From NCBI GenBank assembly GCA_011051855.1, contig DRKG01000342.1, positions 1 through 22,534 of the forward strand: a stretch of 22,534 nucleotides of DNA. Reading direction: 5' to 3'. The translations under genes and the position numbers were made by a program. The notes under the pieces were generated by a model, which made no database searches, was not told the DNA's origin, and saw nothing but the letters and a program-made list of their open reading frames with translations. Below, in pieces: positions 9,813-17,463 of this stretch (the first letter of the stretch is position 1; each line of letters starts with the position of its first letter). The DNA comes from a bacterium. GTDB lineage: Bacteria > Planctomycetota > UBA1135 > UBA2386.

Positions 9813-11675
9813 ATGGGCCCTGCACCCCTCCGTCGCCTGTTCGGGTTCGCAGCCGCGGCCGTCGCGGTTGCCGCGGTGCCGGTGCGGGCGCAGGAGCACG
9901 GCGAACGCGCGGAACTGGCCGAGCTGCTCGACCGCTACTGTGCCCAGTGCCATACCGGCTGGGATGCCGAGGCCGACTTCGATCTGCGCCCGCTGCTGGC
10001 AGCGCGAGCGCCGATTGCGGACGACCCGGTCGCGGCCGAGGGACTGCTCGCGCGCGCGGCGCGGCGGCTGCGTGCGCGCTCGATGCCGCCGGCGGACGAA
10101 TACGAGCAGCCGACCGCGGCCGAGCGTGCGCGCATGGTCGCGTTGCTCGCGGCGGTGGCGCCGGTGGTTCCCGGGCAGCGCGTGGCGACCTTGCGGCGCC
10201 TGACCCGGCGCCATTACCGCAACGCGGTGCGGGCGCTGTTCGGCATCGACTTCAGCGGGCTCGATCTGCTGCCGGAGGACGCCAGCGCACACGGTTTCCG
10301 GGGGATCGGCGACGTGCAGATCGTCACTCCGCTGGTGTTCGAGAAGTACCTCGATGCCGCCGCAGCCGTGGCCGACGCGGTGTTCGCCGATGCCGCTGCG
10401 CGCCGTCGGGCCTTCGGGCCGGAGGGCACTGCGCTCGCCGATGCACTGCCGGCGTTGTTGCGGCGGGCGTATCGCCGGCCGGTCGGCGACGAGGAGATCG
10501 CGGAGCTTGCCGCCGACCACGCGTCGTTGCTGCGGCGTGGCATCGGCCGGCGAGCGGCCCGTCACGCGCTGTTGCGCGCGGTGCTGACCTCGCCGAGCTT
10601 TCTGTTCCGGGCGGAACTCGGCATGCCCGGAGCTCCGGCCCGCCTCGACGCGCACGAGTTGGCCGTTCGCCTGTCGTTCCTGCTCACGGCGGCGCCCCCG
10701 GATGGCGCCCTGCGGGCACGTGCCGACGATGGCTCGCTGCTGCGCCGCGACGTGCTGGTCGCGGAAGCGATGCGCCTGGCGCGCCGCGACGGAGGTCTCG
10801 CCCTGGCCGAGGATTTCGCTGCGCAGTGGCTCGGTCTGGACGAGGTCCTGGCGGTGACGCCCGACTTCCGGCGCTTTCCGCAGATCTGGAACGGAGCGCT
10901 CCGGCCGTCGCTGCGCCGCGAAGTGCTGCAGGCGTTCGCGTTCCTCGTCAGTGCGGACCGGTCGGTGCTCGAACTACTCGATGCCGATTACCTGTTTGCG
11001 GACAAGACAGTGGCGGAGCACTACGGCTTGCCGGTGCCCGAGGGTGACGGCTTCCACCGTCTGGCATTGGAGGACCGCCGCCGCGGGGGCGTGGTCACCT
11101 CGGGAGCGATGCTGATGGTGACGTCGTATTCGTTGCGCACGAGTCCGGTGAAGCGTGGCCAGTGGCTGCTGGCGCGCCTGCTCGACGCGCCGCCTCCGCC
11201 GCCACCGCCCGGTGCCGGCAAGCTGCCGAAGGACGACAAGAATGCGGCCGGGCTGACGCTGCGGCAGCAGCTCGAACGGCACCGGGCGGATCCCGGCTGC
11301 GCGTCGTGCCATCGCGAGATGGACGCGCTTGGGTTCGCGCTCGAACACTATGACCCGCTCGGGCGATGGCGCGATGAAGTGCACGGCCGGGCGATCGACG
11401 CGGTCGGCGAGTTGCCCGACGGCACCCGGATCGACGGGCCGGTGGCGCTGAAGGACGCGCTGCTTGTGCGGCGCGACGACTTCGTGCGCACGTTCGCCAA
11501 GAAGCTGCTGGTCTGCGGCATCGGCCGCGATCTGCACCTGCGCGACGAACCGGAACTCGCTCGCATCGTGGCGGCCACGCGCGCTGCGGACTACCGGTTC
11601 TCGGCGTTGCTCGCGGCCGTAGTGACGTCGCCGCTGTTCACTTGGCGCGATCCCGATGCGGAGGTGGTCCGATGA
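9813..11675 (+). CDS. DUF1592-family exported cytochrome (DUF1587/1595/1592/1588/1585 architecture)
   Basis: Multidomain exported protein of the planctomycete cytochrome group; its biochemical role is not established. A signal peptide (residues about 6-26, ending VRAQ) is followed by a haem-c module YCAQCH (Cys43-His47). Next come DUF1587 (LRRLTRRHYRNAVRALFGID, from 127), DUF1595 (about 205-270), DUF1592 (about 275-405), DUF1588 and DUF1585. DUF1588 starts near TSPVKRGQWLLARLL, contains a run of seven prolines, and has a second haem motif CASCH (496-500) followed by EMDALGFALEHYDPLGRWR. DUF1585 covers about 540-610 (FAKKLLVCGIGRDL...VVTSPLF). It ends in an ATGA overlap with the DUF1552 gene, so the two are translationally coupled. 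Domain order and length match the family with no sign of damage. Confidence 0.9.
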   Translation: MGPAPLRRLFGFAAAAVAVAAVPVRAQEHGERAELAELLDRYCAQCHTGWDAEADFDLRPLLAARAPIADDPVAAEGLLARAARRLRARSMPPADEYEQPTAAERARMVALLAAVAPVVPGQRVATLRRLTRRHYRNAVRALFGIDFSGLDLLPEDASAHGFRGIGDVQIVTPLVFEKYLDAAAAVADAVFADAAARRRAFGPEGTALADALPALLRRAYRRPVGDEEIAELAADHASLLRRGIGRRAARHALLRAVLTSPSFLFRAELGMPGAPARLDAHELAVRLSFLLTAAPPDGALRARADDGSLLRRDVLVAEAMRLARRDGGLALAEDFAAQWLGLDEVLAVTPDFRRFPQIWNGALRPSLRREVLQAFAFLVSADRSVLELLDADYLFADKTVAEHYGLPVPEGDGFHRLALEDRRRGGVVTSGAMLMVTSYSLRTSPVKRGQWLLARLLDAPPPPPPPGAGKLPKDDKNAAGLTLRQQLERHRADPGCASCHREMDALGFALEHYDPLGRWRDEVHGRAIDAVGELPDGTRIDGPVALKDALLVRRDDFVRTFAKKLLVCGIGRDLHLRDEPELARIVAATRAADYRFSALLAAVVTSPLFTWRDPDAEVVR

Positions 11676-12970
11676 CGATCGTCGGCATCGAGCGGCGGGC
11701 GTTCCTGCGCGGTGTCGGGGTCAGCCTCGCGCTGCCGTGGTTCGAATCGCTGCCGGCTTGCCGGCGCACGCCGCCGCGGCGGCTGTTTGTGATGGTGACG
11801 CCCAACGGCATGCTGCCGTCGGCTTGGCACCCGACGCCGCCGGCCGAAGGTGAGGACCGCGATCGCGATTTGCCGGCGTGGTTGCCGTCGTTCACGCTCG
11901 CGCCTCTGCGGCGGCACGCGGCGCGCGTGGGCGTGTTCACGCAGTTGGCCAACCGGCAGAGCTTCGCCGGCGATGGGCATTATGCGAAGGTCGCACCGCT
12001 ACTGACCGGGTGCCGGATCCGCCGCACCGGAGGCCGCGATCTGTGGAACGGAGTGTCGTGCGATCAGATTGCAGCCCGACAGGTGGGTTTCGCGACGCTC
12101 TTGCCGTCGTTGGAACTCGGCTGCGATCCGATCTATCCGGTCGAGGACATGGGCTATTCGACGGTTTATGGGGGGCACATCGCGTGGAGTGCGCCCGATC
12201 GGCCATTGATGAAGGAGATCGTGCCGCGGCAGGCCTTCGACCGGCTGTTTCGCAGCCGCCGGCTCGCCGCCGACGAGACGCGCGGAAGCGTGCTCGACGC
12301 GGTGCGTCGGGACAGTCGCCGCTTGGCGGCGCAGCTCGCAACCAACGATCGCCGCAAGCTCGAGGCGTACGAGGATGCCGTGCGGGCGGTCGAGCGGCGG
12401 ATCGAAGCGGCGGCCACCGTGGCTGAGGTCGAAGCGCTCGACGGTGTGGCATTGCCCGCCGCCGGGATCCCGGCGGACTACCCGACCCACGTCGAATTGA
12501 TGCTCGATCTGACTGCGCTCGCATTCCAGAGCGATGCGACCCGGATCGTGACCTTCCTGGCCGCGAACGAGGTCTCGGGGCGGCACTTCCCGTGGATCGA
12601 AGGATGCGACGACAACTTCCACGGTTTCTCGCACCACGGCGGCAAGCGCGAGAAGCAGGAGCCTTATCGACGCATCAACCGCTGGTATGTCGAGCGTTTC
12701 GCTGGTCTGCTCGATCGTCTGCGGGCGATCGAAGAAGATGATGGCACCGTGCTCGATCACAGTTCGGTGGTGCTGGCGGCGGCGATGAGTGACGGCAACG
12801 CGCATTCACCGCACGACCTGCCGATCGTCGTTGCCGGCGGTGGCCATCCCACGGGTCGAATCGTGTCGAAGAAGGACACTCCGTTGTGTCGCCTGTGGCT
12901 GGCGTTGCTGCGTCGCATGGGTATCGAAGCCGAGCGATTCGGCGATGCCGACGAGCCGCTGTTCACCTGA
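11672..12970 (+). CDS. DUF1552 family protein with Tat signal
   Basis: A 432-residue protein of the DUF1552 family (PF07586), which nearly always sits next to a DUF1592 cytochrome, as here. Molecular function is unknown. The N-terminus IERRAFLRGVGVSLALPWFESLPA contains the RRxFL twin-arginine pattern and a hydrophobic stretch, indicating export of a folded, perhaps cofactor-bearing, protein by the Tat system. Family features include LFVMVTPNGMLPSAWHP after the signal, a central stretch with GYSTVYGGHIAW, and HHGGKREKQEPYRRINRWYVERFAGLLDRL towards the C-terminus. The start ATG 11672 overlaps the previous stop (ATGA) and follows a GGAGGTGG Shine-Dalgarno-like run. The open frame extends to 11642, but that start lacks both features. 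The coupling implies a stoichiometric complex with the DUF1592 protein (inference). Confidence 0.88.
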   Translation: MTIVGIERRAFLRGVGVSLALPWFESLPACRRTPPRRLFVMVTPNGMLPSAWHPTPPAEGEDRDRDLPAWLPSFTLAPLRRHAARVGVFTQLANRQSFAGDGHYAKVAPLLTGCRIRRTGGRDLWNGVSCDQIAARQVGFATLLPSLELGCDPIYPVEDMGYSTVYGGHIAWSAPDRPLMKEIVPRQAFDRLFRSRRLAADETRGSVLDAVRRDSRRLAAQLATNDRRKLEAYEDAVRAVERRIEAAATVAEVEALDGVALPAAGIPADYPTHVELMLDLTALAFQSDATRIVTFLAANEVSGRHFPWIEGCDDNFHGFSHHGGKREKQEPYRRINRWYVERFAGLLDRLRAIEEDDGTVLDHSSVVLAAAMSDGNAHSPHDLPIVVAGGGHPTGRIVSKKDTPLCRLWLALLRRMGIEAERFGDADEPLFT

Positions 12971-13011
12971 TCGGTGTTGCGCACGGGGGATGCCCTGCTT
13001 CTCATCGCGTC

Positions 13012-14253
13012 GTGAACGAACCCGTCCAAGAGGCGCTGCCGGCACCTTCGGACTTGTGCCGCGAACTGCAGGCATGGGACCGCTTCGGGGCGGCGACGAT
13101 CGAAGGTCTGCTCGAAGTCGACGGCCATCGCGTGCCGACCTACACCAATGAGTTCTGGACGTCGAAGCAGCGCGAAGGGCACAGCCTGCACGAGATCAGC
13201 TACCGCGCGTGCTTCAAGCCGTCGCTGCCGGCGTTCTTCATCGACCGCCTGACCCGGCCCGGGGATCGTGTGCTCGACCCGTTCATGGGGCGGGGCACGA
13301 CGCCGCTCGAAGCGGCGTTGCGCGGTCGGGTGCCGTGCGGCAATGACGTCAATCCGCTGTCGCGGATGCTGCTGCGGCCGCGGCTGTCGCCGCCCGAGCT
13401 GGGTGCGGTGGCCGCGCGGATCGACGCGCTCGACCTGAGCTTCGGCGGCGAACTCGACGGGGATCTGCTGGTGTTCTTCCACCCGGAGACGTTGCGCGCG
13501 ATCGAGGCACTGCGGGCCTACTTTCTGCGTCGAGACGCGGCCGGCGAACTCGATGCCGTCGACGACTGGTTGCGCATGGTGTGCGTCAACCGACTGACCG
13601 GGCACAGCAGCGGTTTCTTTTCCGTCTACACGTTGCCGCCGAATCAGGCGACTTCGCCGGCACAGCAGCGCAAGATCAACGAGAAGCGTGACCAAGAGCC
13701 GCCGCTGCGTGACGTGCGCGCGATCGTCAAGAAGAAGTCGAAGGCGCTGCTCGCCGATACTTCGCCGCTGTGGCGCAATGAGAGTCGGTCGCTCGCGCGT
13801 GCTGCGGTGTTGACGACGGGGCCGGCCCAGGACATCTCCGCGTTGCCGGCCGCGAGCGTGCAGTTGGTCGTTACATCGCCGCCGTTCCTCGATGTCGTGC
13901 AGTATGCCGCCGACAACTGGTTGCGTTGTTGGTTCTGTGGCATCGACGCTCAGGCCGTGCCGATCACGATGGCGCGCAACGTCGCGGATTGGCAGAGTGC
14001 GATGCACGCGGTGTTCGTCGAGCTGTTTCGGATCGTGCGGCCCGGCGGCTACGTCGCGTTCGAGGTCGGCGAAGTGCGCAAGGGAAAGGTGCAGCTCGAG
14101 CGCCACGTAGTGCCGGCCGCGGCGATGGCGGGGTTCACGCCGGAGTTGGTGATGATCAACGCGCAGGAGTTCACCAAGACGGCGAACTGCTGGGGCATCG
14201 ACAACATGAAGCACGGCACCAACACGAATCGGATCGTCGTGCTGCGGCGTTGA
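13012..14253 (+). CDS. orphan DNA methyltransferase (N4-cytosine/N6-adenine type)
   Basis: SAM-dependent amino-methyltransferase, 413 residues. The SAM-binding motif DPFMGRGTTPLEAA starts at Asp89 and the catalytic motif TSPPF at 288-292 (SPPF, seen in N4-cytosine and some N6-adenine methylases). About 190 residues separate them, including VCVNRLTGHSSGFFSVYTLPPNQATSPAQQRKIN, a probable target-recognition region. The late region has PGGYVAFEVGEVRKGKVQLE. The conserved opening TYTNEFWTSKQREGHSLHEISYRACFKPSLP is shared, from memory, with a widespread family of uncharacterised DNA methylases. The frame is open from 12886, but the GTG at 13012, 41 bp after the DUF1552 stop, is the only start in the gap. 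No cognate endonuclease is adjacent. RNA as substrate cannot be excluded. Confidence 0.8.
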   Translation: MNEPVQEALPAPSDLCRELQAWDRFGAATIEGLLEVDGHRVPTYTNEFWTSKQREGHSLHEISYRACFKPSLPAFFIDRLTRPGDRVLDPFMGRGTTPLEAALRGRVPCGNDVNPLSRMLLRPRLSPPELGAVAARIDALDLSFGGELDGDLLVFFHPETLRAIEALRAYFLRRDAAGELDAVDDWLRMVCVNRLTGHSSGFFSVYTLPPNQATSPAQQRKINEKRDQEPPLRDVRAIVKKKSKALLADTSPLWRNESRSLARAAVLTTGPAQDISALPAASVQLVVTSPPFLDVVQYAADNWLRCWFCGIDAQAVPITMARNVADWQSAMHAVFVELFRIVRPGGYVAFEVGEVRKGKVQLERHVVPAAAMAGFTPELVMINAQEFTKTANCWGIDNMKHGTNTNRIVVLRR

Positions 14254-14341
14254 CGCGGGTGCGGGTGTCCTGAGCTCCTGTCAGACGTCGACGAATGGTT
14301 GGGGTCACCCGGGCGGCGCACGGGACCCATGAATGGGGAAG

Positions 14342-15862
14342 TCAGCACAGGTCGCGCAGCGCGCGCTTCTTGATCTTGCCGCTGCCGGTGCGCGGCAGGG
14401 TGGCGAGGAAGACGATCTCCTTCGGGGTCTTGTAGCCGGCGATGCGTTCGCGGCAGAAGGCGATCAGTTCGTCGGCGGAGGCAGTGGCGTTCGGGCGCAA
14501 CACGACGGCGGCGGTGACGCGTTCGCCCCACTTGGCGTCGGGTCGGCCGAAGACGGCGCATTCGAGCACCGCTTCGTGTTCGTAGAGAACGTGTTCGACC
14601 TCGGTCGAGAACACCGTCTCGCCGCCGGTCTTGATCACGTCCTTCTTGCGGTCCTTGATGTCGACGAAGCCATGCTCGTCGATGGTCGCGAGGTCGCCGG
14701 TCATCAGAAAGCCGTGCTCGTCGAACGCCGCGCGCGTCGCCGCGTCGTTGTGCCAGTAGCCGGGAGTGACGGTGGCGCCGCGCACGCGGATCTCACCGAC
14801 GGTGGCGTCGTCGCGGGGCACCGGCTCGCCGTGCTCGTCGACGACCTTCAGCTCGATGCCGCGGAACGGCCGGCCGGTCTTGGCCTGCCAGCGCAGTCGC
14901 TGTTCGGGAGGCAGGGCGCGCAGGTGGTCGGGCAGCAGGCTCAGCGTCAGGTAGGGGCTGGTCTCGGTCATGCCGTAGGTTTGCACGTAGTCGCAACCGA
15001 ACGTCTGCATGATGCGGGCGACCACGTCCGGCGCGATCGGGGCTCCGCCGCTCAGCATCACACGCAGCGCATAGCTGCGGTCACCCGCACCCGGCTCCTT
15101 GACCATCAGGTTGAGCATGGTCGGGACGAGGTTGGTGATCGTGACGCGTTCGTCGGCGAGCAGGTCGAGCGCTGCCGGGGCGGTGAACTGCGGCAGGAAC
15201 ACGTGTGCACCCGCGACCGCCGTGATGGCGAAGGTCGCCCACGCATCCGCGAGGTGGAACATCGGCGCGATGTGGGCCCAGGTGTCGCGTTCGCCGAGTT
15301 GCAGTTCCTCGATCGCCGCCAATGCGTGGGTGCAGACGTTGCGGTGGGTGAGCACGACACCTTTGGGCGAGCCGGTCGTGCCGCTGGTGTAGTAGAGCTG
15401 CGCGGGTTCGTCGGCCGGTAGCAGGCGAGGGGTGACGTTCGGCGCGGGGCCCGAGGGCACCCGCAGCTCCGTGGAAGGGAGTTCGGCGGCACGTTCCGCG
15501 TGGGCTTGGTCGTGGACCAGCCAGCGGGCGCCGCTGTGGTCGAGGATGCCGCGTTGTTCCTGAGCGGTCAGTCGCGCGTTCAGCGAGACCAGGATCGCAC
15601 CGGCGGCCGGCACGCCGAAGTAGGCGACGAGGTGGTCCAGGTCGTTGTGCATCAGCACCGCGACCCGGTCGCCGGTGCGCACGCCGTGCTGCTGCAGGGT
15701 CGCGGCCAGCGCGATCGCGCGATCGCGCACCGCCCGGTAGCTTGCCCGGCGGGGACCTTGGCGGAGGGCGACGCGATCGGGGGCGCGCTCGGCGGCGTCG
15801 GCGAGGAAGTGCCAGACGTTCCGGGCGTCGGCGGAGTGGGGTTTGCTGCTGACCACGGCCAC
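14342..15862 (-). CDS. acyl-CoA synthetase / AMP-dependent ligase
   Basis: Adenylate-forming enzyme (ANL superfamily) that activates a carboxylic acid with ATP and transfers it to CoA, probably fatty or medium-chain acids. All core motifs are present: YYTSGTTGSPKGVVLTHRN (158-174, phosphate loop), YGMTETSP (296-303), TGDLATID (388-394), DRKKDVIKTGGE (404-415), and PRTGSGKIKK with the catalytic Lys496 eleven residues before the end. The length of 506 residues is typical. The start is uncertain: two GTG codons (15862 and 15856) precede KPHSADARNVWHFLADAAERAPD, and no Shine-Dalgarno is seen. The much longer open frame to 16597 runs over truC and is rejected. It is convergent with the methyltransferase and divergent from truC. 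The exact acid substrate cannot be read from the sequence. Confidence 0.88.
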   Translation of the reverse strand: MAVVSSKPHSADARNVWHFLADAAERAPDRVALRQGPRRASYRAVRDRAIALAATLQQHGVRTGDRVAVLMHNDLDHLVAYFGVPAAGAILVSLNARLTAQEQRGILDHSGARWLVHDQAHAERAAELPSTELRVPSGPAPNVTPRLLPADEPAQLYYTSGTTGSPKGVVLTHRNVCTHALAAIEELQLGERDTWAHIAPMFHLADAWATFAITAVAGAHVFLPQFTAPAALDLLADERVTITNLVPTMLNLMVKEPGAGDRSYALRVMLSGGAPIAPDVVARIMQTFGCDYVQTYGMTETSPYLTLSLLPDHLRALPPEQRLRWQAKTGRPFRGIELKVVDEHGEPVPRDDATVGEIRVRGATVTPGYWHNDAATRAAFDEHGFLMTGDLATIDEHGFVDIKDRKKDVIKTGGETVFSTEVEHVLYEHEAVLECAVFGRPDAKWGERVTAAVVLRPNATASADELIAFCRERIAGYKTPKEIVFLATLPRTGSGKIKKRALRDLC

Positions 15863-15903
15863 AGGAGTAGACGCACGCGGCCGGAGAATGGTAGGTGGTG
15901 CCC

Positions 15904-15927
15904 GCCGCGAGTCGGAGAACTCGCGGC
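15904..15927. repeat. 9-bp perfect inverted repeat between divergent genes
   Basis: GCCGCGAGT (15904-15912) and ACTCGCGGC (15919-15927) are exact inverted copies around the loop CGGAGA. They lie in the 114-bp region between the divergent acyl-CoA synthetase and truC starts. This could be an operator for either gene or a leader hairpin. There is no T-run on either side, so it is not an intrinsic terminator. Confidence 0.4.
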
Positions 15928-15976
15928 TTCGAGAGGTTGTGTCGGCGCGGCGCAGTCGTTCCAATCCGCGCGAACC

Positions 15977-16690
15977 ATGGTCGGCACCCCCGAAGATGAA
16001 CCGTCGCCTGCGCCGGCCCCCCAACTGAGGATCCTCCATCAGGAAGAGGCGTTCGTCGTCGTCAGCAAACCGAGTGGTTTGCTGGTGCATCGGGACGAAC
16101 ACCACCCCGATGCCGACGCGGCTTTGCAATTGGTGCGCGACCAGGTCGGGCGGTTCCTCTACCCGTTTCACCGGCTCGATCGCGCCACCTCGGGGATCTT
16201 GATGTTCGGATTCTCCAAGGACAGCGCCGCGGCGCTGCAGAAGAGTTTGGCGGCGAAGGACGCACACAAGGACTACATCGCTCTGTTGCGCCATCCCGGC
16301 AGCAACCACACGTTCGGCGAGCGCTGGACCTGTGAGCGGCCGCTGCACGACGACAAGGAGGTCGCGCGCGAGTGCCGCACCGACTTCGAAGTCCTCGAGG
16401 CGTTCCGTCGCTGTGCGCTGGTGCGGTGCCGGATCTTCACCGGGCGCTACCACCAGATCCGGCGGCACGCGAACCACTGCGGCCGCCACGTGATCGGTGA
16501 CACCACCCACGGCAAGGGGCGCATCAACGCCGCATTCCGCGAACGCCACGGCCTGCACCGCCTGTTTCTGCACCTCGGGCACGTCGCGATGGCGCACCCG
16601 ACGACGGGGGAACGCATCGAGTTCGACGACCCGATGCCGGAAGAGCTCGAGCGGGTGTTGGTGAGCCTGCGCACGGGAGGAGGCGCATGA
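15977..16690 (+). CDS. truC: tRNA pseudouridine synthase, TruC-like (RluA family)
   Basis: Converts a uridine in RNA to pseudouridine; TruC of E. coli acts at position 65 of tRNA. The protein is 237 residues with VVVSKPSGLLVHRDEHHPDADAALQLVRDQVG near the start, the RluA-family catalytic motif HRLDRATSG with Asp68, and GRYHQIRRHANHCGRHVIGDTTHGKGRIN. This last stretch parallels GRKHQLRRHLAHLRHPIIGDSKHG of E. coli TruC. HRLFLHLGHVAMAHPTTGE follows. It has no S4 domain, as expected for TruC. ATG 15977 directly precedes the conserved part; the frame is open from 15500 but that stretch is antisense to the acyl-CoA synthetase. The 3' end overlaps the next gene by four bases (ATGA), an unusual tie between tRNA modification and glycosyl transfer. 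Assignment within RluA/TruC is likely, not proven. Confidence 0.8.
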   Translation: MVGTPEDEPSPAPAPQLRILHQEEAFVVVSKPSGLLVHRDEHHPDADAALQLVRDQVGRFLYPFHRLDRATSGILMFGFSKDSAAALQKSLAAKDAHKDYIALLRHPGSNHTFGERWTCERPLHDDKEVARECRTDFEVLEAFRRCALVRCRIFTGRYHQIRRHANHCGRHVIGDTTHGKGRINAAFRERHGLHRLFLHLGHVAMAHPTTGERIEFDDPMPEELERVLVSLRTGGGA

Positions 16691-17463
16691 CCCGGGTCGC
16701 CCTGTGCAGCTTGGTCAACGACGACGAGCAGTTCGCGCGTTGTCAAGCATCGCTGCGTCGCGTCGCGCAGCCGTTCCCGGAGTGGCTGAAGGTCGAGCCC
16801 AACCGGAACGGCTGGAACGCCGCCCGCGGGCTCAATCACGGCCTCGGCGAACTCGACGCCGATTGGGTGGTCTGCGTGCACCAGGACGTGCTGTTCCCGG
16901 AGGGGTTCTGGGCGCGGTTGACCGGGGCGCTCGCCGCGCTGCCGACGGAGGTCGCGCTGGCGGGGATCGTCGGCTGTGAGGCAAGTGGTGCCTATCGCGG
17001 GCATGTCTTCGATCCGAATGGCCACTGTTACTGGCCGTCGCTGCCGGCGGACGTTGCCGCGCTCGATGAAGTATTGATTGCGGTGAGGCGAGCGAGCGGC
17101 CTGCGCTTCGATGAGCGGGTTCCGGGGTTCCACTGCTACGGCGCCGACATCTGCTATCAGGCGCGGCAGCGCGGTCTGCGCGTCGTCGCGATCGACGCCC
17201 CGCTGGTGCACCTGTCGACCGGCAGCCTCGACGAGCACTACCAGCAGGCGTCGCGTTGGTTGATGGAGCGGTGGGGTGCCGAGTTCGGCTACGTGCTGGC
17301 GACGCCGGCGCAGTTGCTGCGCGACGATCCGCGCGCGGGTTTCCTGCATCGGCTGCTGCATCGCTGGCGGCGGCGCGGTGCGCGGCGCTCGCGCAATCGC
17401 AATCCCTGCCGTGAGCAGCCGTGTCCCGCGCGCACCTTGGGAGAGGTCGAGTGCGCGTCCTGA
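16687..17463 (+). CDS. glycosyltransferase family 2-like protein (StrF-type fold)
   Basis: Putative GT-A glycosyltransferase of 258 residues. Visible features are an N-terminal strand VALCSLVNDDEQF, the acidic nucleotide-sugar/metal motif VVCVHQDVLFPEGFW with Asp67 (the position of the DxD), VAGF-like FHCYGADICYQARQRGLRV with Asp154, and a conserved late His175 in DAPLVHLSTGS. This pattern is that of the GT2-like group PF13712. The last about 45 residues are Arg-rich and may be a membrane- or acceptor-binding tail. It starts within the truC stop (ATGA) after the Shine-Dalgarno-like GGGAGGAGG, and ends 13 bp inside the next glycosyltransferase. The donor and acceptor sugars are unknown. Confidence 0.8.
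   Translation: MTRVALCSLVNDDEQFARCQASLRRVAQPFPEWLKVEPNRNGWNAARGLNHGLGELDADWVVCVHQDVLFPEGFWARLTGALAALPTEVALAGIVGCEASGAYRGHVFDPNGHCYWPSLPADVAALDEVLIAVRRASGLRFDERVPGFHCYGADICYQARQRGLRVVAIDAPLVHLSTGSLDEHYQQASRWLMERWGAEFGYVLATPAQLLRDDPRAGFLHRLLHRWRRRGARRSRNRNPCREQPCPARTLGEVECAS

Noticed and set aside
11190..11215. Run of CCG/CCT repeats as a microsatellite
   Set aside because: It encodes the seven-proline stretch common in DUF1588 proteins and stays in frame; I treat it as ordinary coding sequence.
12886..13011. Upstream extension of the methyltransferase frame
   Set aside because: It overlaps the end of the DUF1552 gene and encodes no conserved sequence; GTG 13012 fits the gap.
14254..14341. 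Terminator between the convergent methyltransferase and acyl-CoA synthetase
   Set aside because: Only a weak GGGTC/GACCC pairing with a long loop and no T-run on either strand.
15500..15976. Upstream extension of the truC frame
   Set aside because: It is antisense to the acyl-CoA synthetase N-terminal part; the conserved RluA region starts right after ATG 15977.
15888..16028. Small ORF in the truC/acyl-CoA synthetase divergent region
   Set aside because: The translation is Arg/Ser/Pro-rich and overlaps truC; no motif or ribosome-binding site supports it.
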